Both the position numbers and the translations under genes were made by a program. A DNA stretch of 40,914 bases from an uncultured Bacilli bacterium (GTDB lineage: Bacteria > Bacillota_I > Bacilli_A > RF39 > UBA660): assembly GCA_944358795.1 (NCBI GenBank), contig CALVRW010000005.1, positions 1 through 40,914 of the forward strand. The letters are read 5' to 3'. Below, piece by piece: positions 22,982 to 32,320 of this stretch. The first letter of the stretch is position 1. Every line of letters starts with the position of its first letter. The notes beneath the pieces were generated by a model, which did no database searches, was not told where the DNA came from, and worked only from the letters and a program-made list of their open reading frames with translations.

Positions 22982-24799
22982 TTATCTTGTTTTTGACACA
23001 GTTTCTTCTTCTAGAGCTGCTGGGTTTACATCAGCTGGAAGTTGACCTTTTGGATAATAATATCCATCGTCACCTAATACCCAATCATCATCCATAATAT
23101 CTTCTGTTGTAGTATCATCACTAATGATATCATCTTGTGGAATATCAACAATTGGATCATCCACTTCCGGTGTAGAAGGTTCTTCTACAACTGGAGCAGA
23201 TGGTTCTTCTACTTCAGGTGTTGCTGGTTTTTCAGGATAATAAATTTCATTTTCATCTTCCTCAATATCAACAATTTCATCATCACCTGGAGCTGGTTTA
23301 CTATATTCATCAAATGCTTTTTTCATCGCATCCCAAGTTGCTTTATAAGATGGTTGTGTATCATATAAATGTTGATTTTTATATTGACCATTATTAAAGT
23401 CAGCTGCTGCTTGATTTGAATAATCAATCATTTCATCTTTTGACTGATCTGTTTCATTTCCGTTGGCATCAGTATTTGGTAAATCAACAGAATCTCCTAC
23501 TTGATTTTCTGGAGGAAGTGATTCACCACTTTCGTAAGTTCCATTACTATGATTAATTTTTGGATCATTTTCATCTACTGTAATACCAGGATATTTTTTA
23601 CTTGTAATTGCATCAATATTTTTGATTGCTTCTTCTTTTCCTTTTTCTTCAATATCAATATCAGCATTTTTTAAATCTTTGATATTTTCTTTTACACCTT
23701 TTGTTACTTCAGCAAATGTGTAATATACTTCACCATCAGCATGTTCATGTTCTTTTTCATCATCTAATAATGATTCTAAATAACTAACGGCAATTTGTTT
23801 AGAAGATGAATAAATCGTATCTTCTGCACCTACAGCTTTTTCATCTTCAACACCACAAGCTTCACCTTTTGAATTACACATAACATCTAAATCTTTATAG
23901 AATAAATCACGTTGCTCTGGTGTCATTAAATGAGCATCTGTTGCCATTGTAATATAATGTTGTAATGCCATAATAGTGAATGGACTATATTGTTCTAAAT
24001 CAGCAATTACTTCATCATTGATAAACTTATTCCATTCTTCTTTTTGTTTTGAAGATGGAGTTGCTCCTGCATCGTTATAAAGCTTTTCTGCTTTTTCTAA
24101 CATTGAAGCACTTTTTTTATGAGGAACAATACTTTCCCAATCTAAGTCTCCTCTTGCACGAACAACTTTTTCAATTAATTCATCAATTTGATTAATTCCT
24201 TTGTTTAAATCGCCTTTTTCAGCAAAGTAGTCTTGTAAATCAATATTTTTTACAAAGTCATCTTTACCAGGCATTGAACCATTTGTATTTAATACAGCCA
24301 GTAATGCATATACTTCTGGACCATATCCTTCTTTATCATAAGCACCATTTTTCGCTAATGATTCAGCAAAAGCTGTACCACCAGTAATTAATGATTCTCC
24401 TGTTAATGGATTTCTACTATATCGTTCAGTATCATATTCTGCATCTTCACTAGCTTTTACTTGTTCTACTACAGCAGATTTATCATTGTTTTGGAAAGAT
24501 GCAGTACATCCACCAATTGTTGATAATACAATTGTTCCAGCAAGTATACTAGCTAATTTATGACTTTTAACTAAATTTTTAAATTTTGCAAAACGTTTTT
24601 GTTGATTAAGAATTGAATTTAATTCTTCTCTTCTATCCTCAATTTCAAACATTTTTTCTTCTGTCGTAAAAGCTTCTAACTTATCAAGGATTTCCTGAGA
24701 AAAGCGAAGGAAAGCTTCTTTTTTCTCAGGATTATCCGTTGTCTTAGCTTTTATTATATAAGAATCTATTTTTGATAAATAATATTCTATATCTTTCAT
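22982..24799 (-). CDS. Large acidic cell-surface protein of unknown function
   Basis: This gene encodes 605 aa. A cytoplasmic, coiled-coil-like head (1-80) is followed by one membrane helix (~82-97) that ends in a lipobox-like IGGC (Cys98), then about 500 acidic extracellular residues. The middle (~130-400) is helical, with two cysteines (MCNSKGEAC). Residues ~515-560 are a Pro/Glu/Val linker (EEPSAPVVEEPSTPEVDDP), and the tail has VLGDDGYYYPKGQLPADVNP. No enzyme motif is seen. It follows the collagen/TSP-like gene by 16 bp in one operon, so the two probably act together at the envelope. RBS AAAGGAG. Confidence 0.75.
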   Translation of the reverse strand: MKDIEYYLSKIDSYIIKAKTTDNPEKKEAFLRFSQEILDKLEAFTTEEKMFEIEDRREELNSILNQQKRFAKFKNLVKSHKLASILAGTIVLSTIGGCTASFQNNDKSAVVEQVKASEDAEYDTERYSRNPLTGESLITGGTAFAESLAKNGAYDKEGYGPEVYALLAVLNTNGSMPGKDDFVKNIDLQDYFAEKGDLNKGINQIDELIEKVVRARGDLDWESIVPHKKSASMLEKAEKLYNDAGATPSSKQKEEWNKFINDEVIADLEQYSPFTIMALQHYITMATDAHLMTPEQRDLFYKDLDVMCNSKGEACGVEDEKAVGAEDTIYSSSKQIAVSYLESLLDDEKEHEHADGEVYYTFAEVTKGVKENIKDLKNADIDIEEKGKEEAIKNIDAITSKKYPGITVDENDPKINHSNGTYESGESLPPENQVGDSVDLPNTDANGNETDQSKDEMIDYSNQAAADFNNGQYKNQHLYDTQPSYKATWDAMKKAFDEYSKPAPGDDEIVDIEEDENEIYYPEKPATPEVEEPSAPVVEEPSTPEVDDPIVDIPQDDIISDDTTTEDIMDDDWVLGDDGYYYPKGQLPADVNPAALEEETVSKTR

Positions 24800-24815
24800 A
24801 CCCCATTACTCCTTT

Positions 24816-26219
24816 CTATTTTTCTTTTCTAACTCCAGTAAATTTATAACCTTTTTTCTTCAATTTATTAGCAGCATCTTTGTCATCACAATCAATCCAT
24901 ACTTCATCACGATATCCATCGATAATATCACGTGTACGATAACGATAGTATGTTGTACTGTGAGGTACTTTTACTTGACCATAAATTGGTTCTTTATAAG
25001 TTTCTACACGTTGTGATGTTCCATAGTCTACAACTACTTTTACTTTTTGTGTCTTATAAATTGGAACACTTCTTACTTCCCATTTCGTACAAACTTCTTG
25101 TGTTTTAGTAATTTCATATTTTTGTCTTGTTTGTTGTGCGTAAATTCTAACTTTTCCAAATGCACAGTTACAATCTTGGTTAATTGTACGTACAAAGTAC
25201 CATCTTTCAGTCGCGCTTACTGGTGGTTCACTTGTAAATTGTTTTTGAACTCCAGTATCTTTCCATGCTGTATAAGCATATTCTCCAGTTCCTACTTCTT
25301 TCTTCGTTGTTGCTGTACATACTTTCTTGTTTTCAGAACCGATTTGAACTTTTACTTCTTTCCATCCATAAATTGGTTTATTCTTATCTTTATAAGTAAT
25401 TGTTCTAGTTTTAATTCTTTCACCAATTTGTTTTGTCTCAGTTGTATAAGTAATTTCTGTTTTAGATTGTACTTGTGTTAAGTCATTTTCTGTTCTTGAA
25501 GTTGTTGACCAACTTGACCAGTTACCCCATTGTGTATAAGAAGCATCTACTGTCTTAATGTATTGACAAATATATTCTTTTTCTGGTGGAGTTGGCGTTG
25601 GTGTTGGCTTACTTGTTGGTGTAGGTGTTGGTTTGCTAGTTGGAGTTGGCGTTGGTTTTCCTGGTGTTGGTGTACTTCCAGGTTTTCCTGGCTTTCCAGG
25701 TGTTCCTGGTCTTCCTGGTCTTCCTGGATTTGTTGGGAAAATCGTTGGTGTTGTAACATCTTTTTCGTTTTTCTCACAAATCGTTGTTGTACAGTAATCA
25801 TAGCATCCCATATATACTAATAAGTAATTTTCTTGTTCTGTACATTTCAAATTAACCTTCATGATGTATTCTTCATCCATCTTCGTAATTTCTACGTAAG
25901 AACCTACATTATCACAAGCTCTACCCTTGCTATCAGTAAATGGTAAAATGATTTTCTTATCTAACATTTCACCTAAAGTCATTGATACTTTATCTCCTAC
26001 TTTTTGTGGTAATCTTGGTGTCGTATAATAACTTTTAGCAGCATCCTTCATCATTAGGATATTCTCGTTAAAAATTCGATCATACAATGGTTGTAATGAT
26101 TCCTTTACAAAGCTTTTTGATGGAAATAACCACATCAAAATAAAGATAAACACAACTACAAATAAAATTTGTAATACGATATCTTTGATTGAAAAATTTT
26201 CTCTACGTTCATTATACAT
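24816..26219 (-). CDS. Surface protein with pilin-like, collagen-like and TSP1-like parts
   Basis: This gene encodes 467 aa with no established homologue. One membrane helix (~13-32) is followed by a pilin-like segment (~50-145: MMKDAAKSYYTTPRLP ... CTEQENYLL) similar in layout to the one in the prepilin-type adhesin at 39038-40702. A Gly-Xaa-Yaa stretch (GRPGRPGTPGKPGKPGSTP, ~166-184) and a TPTPTSKP-repeat linker (~185-212) lead to a C-terminal region with YTQWGNWSSWSTTSRT (~228-243), like the Trp/Ser core of thrombospondin type-1 repeats, and many Tyr/Thr/Lys-rich beta strands with scattered cysteines. It is the first gene of a two-gene operon with promoter TTGACA-N17-TAAGAT. Adhesion or wall scaffolding is inferred. 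Confidence 0.75.
   Translation of the reverse strand: MYNERRENFSIKDIVLQILFVVVFIFILMWLFPSKSFVKESLQPLYDRIFNENILMMKDAAKSYYTTPRLPQKVGDKVSMTLGEMLDKKIILPFTDSKGRACDNVGSYVEITKMDEEYIMKVNLKCTEQENYLLVYMGCYDYCTTTICEKNEKDVTTPTIFPTNPGRPGRPGTPGKPGKPGSTPTPGKPTPTPTSKPTPTPTSKPTPTPTPPEKEYICQYIKTVDASYTQWGNWSSWSTTSRTENDLTQVQSKTEITYTTETKQIGERIKTRTITYKDKNKPIYGWKEVKVQIGSENKKVCTATTKKEVGTGEYAYTAWKDTGVQKQFTSEPPVSATERWYFVRTINQDCNCAFGKVRIYAQQTRQKYEITKTQEVCTKWEVRSVPIYKTQKVKVVVDYGTSQRVETYKEPIYGQVKVPHSTTYYRYRTRDIIDGYRDEVWIDCDDKDAANKLKKKGYKFTGVRKEK
25601..25725 (-). repeat. Low-complexity repeats encoding PT and GxP linkers
   Basis: Imperfect tandem repeats encode PTPTSKP units and a short collagen-like GxP/GKP tract within the 467-aa surface protein. 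Such repeats change length easily. Confidence 0.8.
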
Positions 26220-26252
26220 AAAATTCCCCCTCTTTCCAATTTGATGTCGCCT

Positions 26253-26281
26253 ATCTTAGCACAAACATCACATCTTGTCAA
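26253..26281 (-). promoter_or_regulatory. Promoter of the surface-protein operon
   Basis: Minus-strand TTGACA (26281-26276) and TAAGAT (26258-26253) are spaced 17, with TGC before the -10. Confidence 0.8.
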
Positions 26282-26354
26282 ATCATAACGAATTTCTTTA
26301 TTTTCCTTACCTTATGCACATCTTCGTTGTTACTAAATTGTATCATAAAATCAC

Positions 26355-26627
26355 TTAAAAGTCAATTTTTAGCTCTACTATTGTACAACCATTATTATAG
26401 TAAAAAGTCTTGTAATCTAAAACATTTTTATTCTTCTTTAAAGTATCCCAAGTTACTTGTCTAATCGCACCACTTCCAACGCCATGAACGATGACAACAA
26501 TATTCTGTTTTAGTTTTATATTATCTCGAATAAAATCTTGAATTAATACTCGAGCGGTTGCTGTTGTTTCTCCATGTAAATCCAATTTTGGATAACGATC
26601 TACAAATATTATATTATTTAAACTCAT
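26355..26627 (-). CDS. Stand-alone Smr domain protein
   Basis: This 90-aa protein is the Smr domain found at the C-terminus of MutS2, here alone. LDLHG and VHGVGSGAIR (equivalent to HGKGTGALR) are the hallmark motifs, with a C-terminal YYNNGCTIVELK strand. Smr domains bind or nick nucleic acid, and stand-alone ones can be RNA endonucleases acting on collided ribosomes. It overlaps the upstream PfkB gene by 14 bp and is thus translationally coupled; no functional link is evident. Confidence 0.88.
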   Translation of the reverse strand: MSLNNIIFVDRYPKLDLHGETTATARVLIQDFIRDNIKLKQNIVVIVHGVGSGAIRQVTWDTLKKNKNVLDYKTFYYNNGCTIVELKIDF

Positions 26628-27513
26628 GAAAATACTTCTTCATTTCTTCTTTTTCTGGCATTGATCTTCTACTACCAAGTCTTGTTACTGATATTGCTCC
26701 AGCAATACATGCAATTCGTAAACTATCTTCAAAAGAATAATGATTACTAATCGCGTATGTAAATGCACCATGGAAAATATCTCCAGCACCTGTTGAATCA
26801 ACTGGTGTTACTTCTAATGAAGGCATTATTTTTACAACACCATCTTCACGATATAAACATCCTTTTGATTCAAGTGTAATAACAACTGTTGTATGAAATA
26901 ACTGTTCTAAAGATTCTAATGCTTGAATCAAAGTTTCAAATTGATCTATTTCAATTTTTACATTTGATACTGTTTCCGCAAACTCTTTTGAACAAACAAC
27001 ATAATTTACTTTATGACATAAATCAATTACTTCTTCAACAGGTCTTCCGGCATCAATAATCGATATTGCATTTGGATATTGTTCCAACATTTTTTTAGAA
27101 AACTCATATTCTTGTCCATCGACTAATATCACATCAATATCTTCTGTAACAGAAACATCTGACATAGCCATATGACTAGGTCGATATGTCATGATTGTTC
27201 TAGAACCATTTTTTTGATTAGCTATAATAAAACTTGAAGTCGTCGTATGTTCTTTATTAAATTCTAAATATTTTGTATTGACACCAACTTGTTTTAGTTC
27301 TTCCTCAATCTTTCTTCCATCTTGATCATCTCCGACAATTCCGGCAAAATAAGTATTCATTCCCCATTTACCAAGTAAATATGCGGCGTTATTAGCAGGC
27401 CCTCCTCCATTACCAAGTCTTTCTGGTACTCGATTTTTGGTATTTTCCTCTGGAAAATCTAATACAGGCACTGTTGTATCATATGCTGCATGACCTATAC
27501 ATAGTATATTCAT
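26614..27513 (-). CDS. PfkB-family carbohydrate kinase
   Basis: This 299-aa ribokinase-fold sugar/nucleoside kinase has the N-terminal GNGGGPANNAAYLLGKWG (PfkB signature 1) and the C-terminal DSTGAGDIFHGAFTYA (signature 2, catalytic Asp in GAGD). ATG 27513 follows GGAAGGTGAG; the frame extends seven codons further without a better start. The substrate is not readable: ribokinase, fructokinase and other sugar kinases share these motifs. It is coupled to the smr gene and separated from ppdK by a terminator. Confidence 0.88.
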   Translation of the reverse strand: MNILCIGHAAYDTTVPVLDFPEENTKNRVPERLGNGGGPANNAAYLLGKWGMNTYFAGIVGDDQDGRKIEEELKQVGVNTKYLEFNKEHTTTSSFIIANQKNGSRTIMTYRPSHMAMSDVSVTEDIDVILVDGQEYEFSKKMLEQYPNAISIIDAGRPVEEVIDLCHKVNYVVCSKEFAETVSNVKIEIDQFETLIQALESLEQLFHTTVVITLESKGCLYREDGVVKIMPSLEVTPVDSTGAGDIFHGAFTYAISNHYSFEDSLRIACIAGAISVTRLGSRRSMPEKEEMKKYFHEFK

Positions 27514-27559
27514 TTTCTCACCTTCCATTTTCATTGTAACATATTTCTACTATCAATAT

Positions 27560-27590
27560 AAAAAAAAGTAACAAATTCATGTTACTTTTT
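27560..27590 (-). terminator. Terminator of ppdK
   Basis: AAAAAGTAAC (27563-27572) pairs with GTTACTTTTT (27581-27590) around an 8-base loop; T residues follow on the minus strand. Confidence 0.85.
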
Positions 27591-27597
27591 CATTATT

Positions 27598-30228
27598 TTA
27601 CATTGATACAAGTTCTTTTGCTCGTGCTTGAGCTGCAGCAAGTCTAGCAACTGGAACACGATATGGACTACATGATACATAAGTAAGTCCTACTTTATGA
27701 CAGAATTCCACACTTGATGGTTCTCCACCATGTTCTCCACAAATACCAAGTTTCATATCTGGTCTTGTTTTTCTTCCCTTTTGTGCTGCCATTTCTACTA
27801 AGGCACCAACACCAGTTTGATCTAGTTTTGCAAAAGGATCTTGTTCAAATATTTTTTTATCATAATAATCATTTAAGAATTTACCAGCATCATCACGACT
27901 AAATCCATAAGTCATTTGTGTTAAGTCGTTTGTACCAAAACTGAAGAATTCAGCTTGTTCAGCAATTTTATCGGCAGTAAGTGCTGCTCTTGGGATTTCA
28001 ATCATTGTTCCAACATGATAATCTAGTGTAACACCTTTTTCTTTCATTACTTCATGAGCAGTTTCATCAACAATTTGTTTTACAAATTTAAGTTCATTTA
28101 CATCTCCAACAAGTGGAATCATAATTTCTGGTACCACATTCATACCACGACTATTTACATTGATTGCAGCTTCGATAATTGCTCTTGTTTGCATACGTGC
28201 AATTTCTGGATAAGTAATTGCCAAACGACATCCACGATGTCCCATCATTGGGTTAAATTCTTTTAATGAATCAATTCTTGCTTTTAAGTTTTCAAATGTC
28301 ATACCAAGACTTTCAGCAAGTGGTTTAATTTCTTCATCTGTATGAGGCAAAAATTCATGTAGAGGTGGATCTAAGTAACGAACTGTCACTGGATTTCCTT
28401 TCATTGCTTCAAATATTTTTTCAAAGTCATCACGTTGCATTGGTAAAATTTTAGCAAGTGCTTGTTCTCTTTGTTCTACTGTTTCGGCAGTAATCATTTG
28501 TCTAACTGCAAAAATACGATCTGTTTCAAAGAACATGTGCTCTGTACGAACAAGTCCAATTCCTTCTGCTCCAAAACTTAATGCTTGTGCGGCATCTTTT
28601 GGTGTATCAGCATTGGCACGTACTCCAAGGGTACGGATACTATCTGCCCAACTCATGAATGTTTCAAAATCTCCACTAATCGTTGGTGCAACTGTTTTAA
28701 TTGCTTCGCCATACACATATCCAGTTGAACCATCAAGTGATAAATCATCACCTTCATGATATACATGACCATCTTTTGTTGTTAATGTTTTATGTTCTTC
28801 ATCAACAGTTAATTCTCCGCATCCACAAACACAACAACGCCCCATACCACGAGCAACTACGGCAGCATGACTTGTCATACCACCACGAATGGTAAGAATT
28901 CCTTCTGCATCATTCATTCCTTGAATATCTTCAGGAGAAGTTTCTAAACGTACTAAAATAGATGGAATTCCATTGGCATGAGCTTTTGATGCTTCTTCAG
29001 CAGTAAAATAAATTTTTCCTGTTGCAGCTCCTGGTGAAGCAGCTAATCCTGTTGCGATAACAGTTCCATTTTTTAAACTTTCTCCATCAAACATTGGATG
29101 CAACAACTGATCTAATGATTTTGGTTCTACTTTTAAAATTGCTTCTTCTTTACTAATCATGCCTTCATTTACTAAATCTACTGCAATTTTTAAAGCAGCA
29201 TGAGCAGTTCTTTTTCCGTTACGTGTTTGTAACATATAAAGTTTTCCATTTTCAATCGTAAATTCCATATCCTGCATATCTTTATAATGTTGTTCTAAGA
29301 TATTTGCTGTACGAACAAATTCTTGATATACCTCAGGCATAGATGTTTCTAATGTTGCGATTGGTGATGGTGTACGAATACCTGCTACTACGTCTTCTCC
29401 TTGAGCATTCATTAGATATTCACCAAATAATTTCTTTTCTCCTGTTGCTGGATTACGAGTAAATGCAACTCCAGTACCACAGTTATCACCACGGTTTCCA
29501 TATACCATTTCTTGAACATTAACCGCTGTTCCCCAACTGCTTGGAATATCATTCATCTTACGATAAATAATTGCTCTTTCATTATTCCAAGAACGGAATA
29601 CAGCAGTAACAGCTTCAATTAATTGTTCTTTTGGATCTTGTGGGAAGTCAACACCAGATAATTCTTTATAAACTTCTTTAAATTTTTTGGTTACTTCCAT
29701 CATATCTTCTGCTGTTAAATCAGTATCGTATTTTGCACCTTTTTCTTCTTTGATTTTATCTAAAATACGATCAAAAGATTGTTTTGGGTATCCCTTTACA
29801 ACATCTGCAAACATCATAATAAAACGTCTATAAGAGTCATAAATAAATCTAGGATTATTGGTACTTTCACTAAAACCAACAGCTACTTCATCATTTAATC
29901 CTAAATTAAGTACTGTATCCATCATTCCTGGCATACTAGCACGAGACCCACTACGAACTGATACTAATAATGGATTTGCTTTATCCCCTAATTTTTTACC
30001 AGTACGAGTTTCTAATGCTTGCAATGCTTCAAAAATTTGTGATTTTACTTCTTCACTAATTACTTGATTATCATCATAATATTTGTTACAAGCTTCAGTT
30101 GTAACTGTAAATCCACTTGGCACAGGTAATCCAATTGAAGTCATTTCTGCTAAGTTAGCACCTTTTCCTCCAAGTAGATCGCGCATATCTTTGTTTCCTT
30201 CAGAAAATGCATATACATATTTTGTCAT
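27598..30228 (-). CDS. ppdK: Pyruvate, phosphate dikinase
   Basis: This 876-aa enzyme interconverts pyruvate + ATP + Pi and PEP + AMP + PPi. The ATP-grasp half starts with VYAFSEGNKDMRDLLGGKGANLAEM; GGMTSHAAVVARGMGRCCVCG carries the phosphorylated His and conserved Cys of the swivel domain; the C-terminal PEP/pyruvate barrel includes MGHRGCRL, FSFGTNDLTQMTYG and KLGICGEHGGEPSS with the catalytic Cys. Start ATG 30228 follows AAAGGAGG; a longer frame to 30312 crosses the promoter and is rejected. In fermentative Bacillota it often replaces pyruvate kinase or runs PPi-driven glycolysis. Confidence 0.97.
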   Translation of the reverse strand: MTKYVYAFSEGNKDMRDLLGGKGANLAEMTSIGLPVPSGFTVTTEACNKYYDDNQVISEEVKSQIFEALQALETRTGKKLGDKANPLLVSVRSGSRASMPGMMDTVLNLGLNDEVAVGFSESTNNPRFIYDSYRRFIMMFADVVKGYPKQSFDRILDKIKEEKGAKYDTDLTAEDMMEVTKKFKEVYKELSGVDFPQDPKEQLIEAVTAVFRSWNNERAIIYRKMNDIPSSWGTAVNVQEMVYGNRGDNCGTGVAFTRNPATGEKKLFGEYLMNAQGEDVVAGIRTPSPIATLETSMPEVYQEFVRTANILEQHYKDMQDMEFTIENGKLYMLQTRNGKRTAHAALKIAVDLVNEGMISKEEAILKVEPKSLDQLLHPMFDGESLKNGTVIATGLAASPGAATGKIYFTAEEASKAHANGIPSILVRLETSPEDIQGMNDAEGILTIRGGMTSHAAVVARGMGRCCVCGCGELTVDEEHKTLTTKDGHVYHEGDDLSLDGSTGYVYGEAIKTVAPTISGDFETFMSWADSIRTLGVRANADTPKDAAQALSFGAEGIGLVRTEHMFFETDRIFAVRQMITAETVEQREQALAKILPMQRDDFEKIFEAMKGNPVTVRYLDPPLHEFLPHTDEEIKPLAESLGMTFENLKARIDSLKEFNPMMGHRGCRLAITYPEIARMQTRAIIEAAINVNSRGMNVVPEIMIPLVGDVNELKFVKQIVDETAHEVMKEKGVTLDYHVGTMIEIPRAALTADKIAEQAEFFSFGTNDLTQMTYGFSRDDAGKFLNDYYDKKIFEQDPFAKLDQTGVGALVEMAAQKGRKTRPDMKLGICGEHGGEPSSVEFCHKVGLTYVSCSPYRVPVARLAAAQARAKELVSM

Positions 30229-30261
30229 AACAATTTTGCCTCCTTTATTATGTACAATTTC

Positions 30262-30291
30262 ATTATAACACCATTTTATTTTATATGCCAA
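30262..30291 (-). promoter_or_regulatory. ppdK promoter
   Basis: Minus-strand TTGGCA (30291-30286) and a perfect TATAAT (30267-30262) are spaced 18. Confidence 0.7.
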
Positions 30292-30319
30292 AAAAGTAGT
30301 AAAATTTAACAAAATTTAA

Positions 30320-30347
30320 CAAAAAAAAGAAAAGATATCACTTTTCT
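30320..30347 (-). terminator. Terminator of xerC
   Basis: AGAAAAG (30328-30334) pairs with CTTTTCT (30341-30347), overlaps the TGA stop, and is followed by T residues on the minus strand. Confidence 0.8.
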
Positions 30348-31234
30348 CTTGCTCTTGGATGCGTATGTAAATAAACATTACGAAGTCGCTCATTCGATAC
30401 ATGCGTATAAATTTGCGTTGTACTTAAATTTTCATGTCCCAAAAGTTCTTGAACACTTTTTAAATCGGCTCCATTATTCAATAGATGGGTTGCAAATGTA
30501 TGACGTAATGTATGGGGAGAAACATGTAGTTTTAATCCACTTTCTTTTAATATTTTACCAATGATATAACGAACGCCACCAGTACTTAGTGGGTTTCCAT
30601 CTTTGTTTAATAATAAGTAATGATTTTGTTTTTTACCGAGTAGTTCTAATCTTGCAGTATGCAAGTATTGTTCTAATAGTTGCTCACACTTATTTCCATA
30701 TAAAACATAACGTTCTTTATTTCCTTTTCCAAGTATTTTAATTGTTCGGTTAGAAAACTGAATTTGTTCTAATTTAATTGATACTAATTCACTTACGCGA
30801 AGCCCACTAGAATATAGTAATTCTAAAATAAGAGCATCCCGTTTTCCTAAACTTGTTTTTTGGTCAGGAATATTTAAAATAGTCTCTATTTCTTCGTAAT
30901 TTAAATAATTTGGTAATTTCTTATCTTGTTTTGGATTACTAATTAATAACATTGGATTCGTATCAATAACTTCTTCTTTTAACAAATATTTAAAAAAACT
31001 ACGTAACGTACTAATGTGTCTTGCAATTGTTTTTTTTGAATAGTTTTTTTCATACAGTTTTTTTAAATAAATTCGAATGGTACTATACTCTACTTCTTTG
31101 ATATGACGAATATGTTCAGAATTTAAAAATTGGTAGAATTCATTTAAATCTTCTTCATAATTTTTGACTGTATAAAATGAATAATTTTTTTCAAATTCAA
31201 TATAACTTAAAAAAGATTCTATATACTGTTTCAT
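30338..31234 (-). CDS. xerC: XerC/XerD-type tyrosine recombinase
   Basis: This 298-aa recombinase has an N-terminal SAM-like core-binding domain (~1-90) and a catalytic domain with all active-site residues: R146 (SGLRVSEL), K170, H241 and R244 (HTLRHTFATHLL), H267 (LLGHENL) and nucleophile Y276 (IYTHV). Length and sequence fit the chromosome-dimer resolvases XerC/XerD rather than phage integrases; which of the two cannot be fixed here. RBS AAGGTGAT; a -10 TATAAT lies at 31259-31254. No att-like repeats are nearby. Confidence 0.9.
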   Translation of the reverse strand: MKQYIESFLSYIEFEKNYSFYTVKNYEEDLNEFYQFLNSEHIRHIKEVEYSTIRIYLKKLYEKNYSKKTIARHISTLRSFFKYLLKEEVIDTNPMLLISNPKQDKKLPNYLNYEEIETILNIPDQKTSLGKRDALILELLYSSGLRVSELVSIKLEQIQFSNRTIKILGKGNKERYVLYGNKCEQLLEQYLHTARLELLGKKQNHYLLLNKDGNPLSTGGVRYIIGKILKESGLKLHVSPHTLRHTFATHLLNNGADLKSVQELLGHENLSTTQIYTHVSNERLRNVYLHTHPRAREK

Positions 31235-31291
31235 ACTATCACCTTACTCATACATTATAACATAACATTTGTTCATACAAACGGGTTTGAC

Positions 31292-31314
31292 AAAAAAATA
31301 GCGCAAGGCTATTT
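31292..31314 (-). terminator. Terminator of the 326-aa unknown gene
   Basis: AAATAGC (31296-31302) pairs with GCTATTT (31308-31314) around GCAAG; the T run follows on the minus strand. Confidence 0.8.
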
Positions 31315-31319
31315 GAAAA

Positions 31320-32300
31320 TTATTCATTTATTTTTCTTTTTGTATACTTTTTATTTTGTAAGTTAGAATCTTCTATTGTAAACCCTAGTTTTTCTTTTAA
31401 ATCTGGGTAACGTTCTAATTCTTCTAATGTTAACCCCAACTCTTCAAATACTTGTTCTGATAATTCGCTAATATTCGTTGCTGAATCACCAATAATATCA
31501 TCTAATTCTTCATATCCAGTACGATAAAATTCCACTGGTAATTCATGATGTTTATCGAAGTAAACTGGTTCATTCATAGGCATTGATAATTGTTGTTTTT
31601 CTAAATATAGTTCCATTTTCTTTCTATTAATTCCAATATTTTGATGATACTTTTTGCTATACTTTTCATAACTCAATTCAATTCCACGTAATACTTTATA
31701 ATATTGAAATTGTTCTTTTATTTTTCTTCTTGCTTCCATAAACATTTCTTGTTCATCTGATACTTCCCAATGAACATAATCTAAATAATTACGAATCCAA
31801 TTTTTTAAATAAGAATTAATATAGTTCTTTCCTTCTTCTCTCATAATAAATTTATAATACGTTTCATTTTTTATATTTTTTTTGAATAACTCTAAAAATT
31901 CTTGCCAAACGGGATCACGTTGTAATTGTTCTTTTACCTTTTTTTCTGACTCTTTTGTTTGATATAAATAAGTATATAAATGAGAAAAATATTGTAATAC
32001 TGGTTCTTCTGGATAGACTACTTCCAACATTTTTTCATTCTTTTCTGCTTGATAAGAAATATAAAGATAAGAATCAAGTGGTATTTGGTACCCATAATAC
32101 TGATTTAAATAAGTAATCACTTCTTCTTTATTCTGAAAATTTTCTATTTTATTTTTATCTGTGATATGAGATAAAATAAATTGATCAATCGTTGTCAAAT
32201 AAACTTTTTCTTTTTGGTATCCTTGTTCTTTTAATTTAATCTTATATTCTTTATCAGTATCGATATGATAAGCTTTTAATGTGTAGCGATATCTTGCCAT
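31320..32300 (-). CDS. Unknown charged cytoplasmic protein
   Basis: This gene encodes 326 aa with no recognised family. It is rich in Tyr, Lys, Glu and Gln, with helical stretches in the middle (YLYQTKESEKKVKEQLQRDP; EARRKIKEQFQYYKVLRG) and an acidic, leucine-patterned region (SEQVFEELGLTLEELERYPD). No signal peptide or membrane helix is visible. It is transcribed alone (TTGCTT-N16-TATAAT at 32348-32321) between terminators, between xerC and the ytxGH-like operon. RBS AGAGGTGAT. Confidence 0.75.
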   Translation of the reverse strand: MARYRYTLKAYHIDTDKEYKIKLKEQGYQKEKVYLTTIDQFILSHITDKNKIENFQNKEEVITYLNQYYGYQIPLDSYLYISYQAEKNEKMLEVVYPEEPVLQYFSHLYTYLYQTKESEKKVKEQLQRDPVWQEFLELFKKNIKNETYYKFIMREEGKNYINSYLKNWIRNYLDYVHWEVSDEQEMFMEARRKIKEQFQYYKVLRGIELSYEKYSKKYHQNIGINRKKMELYLEKQQLSMPMNEPVYFDKHHELPVEFYRTGYEELDDIIGDSATNISELSEQVFEELGLTLEELERYPDLKEKLGFTIEDSNLQNKKYTKRKINE

Positions 32301-32320
32301 AGTATCACCTCTAGTGTCTT

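Noticed and set aside
25530-25820. Trp/Cys-rich plus-strand frame opposite the 467-aa surface protein
   Set aside because: It is the shadow of PT/GxP codons (reverse complement of Pro/Gly codons), with no RBS.
27598-30312. ppdK starting at 30312
   Set aside because: The added segment crosses the TATAAT promoter; ATG 30228 has AAAGGAGG and the family N-terminus.
30298-30318. Two copies of AAAATTTAAC as part of a CRISPR or attachment site
   Set aside because: Only two adjacent 10-base copies in AT-rich DNA, no spacer pattern and no integrase context apart from a housekeeping XerC-like gene.
30338-31234. Phage or genomic-island integrase
   Set aside because: Length and motifs match chromosomal XerC/XerD, and no tRNA, att repeat or phage genes are adjacent.
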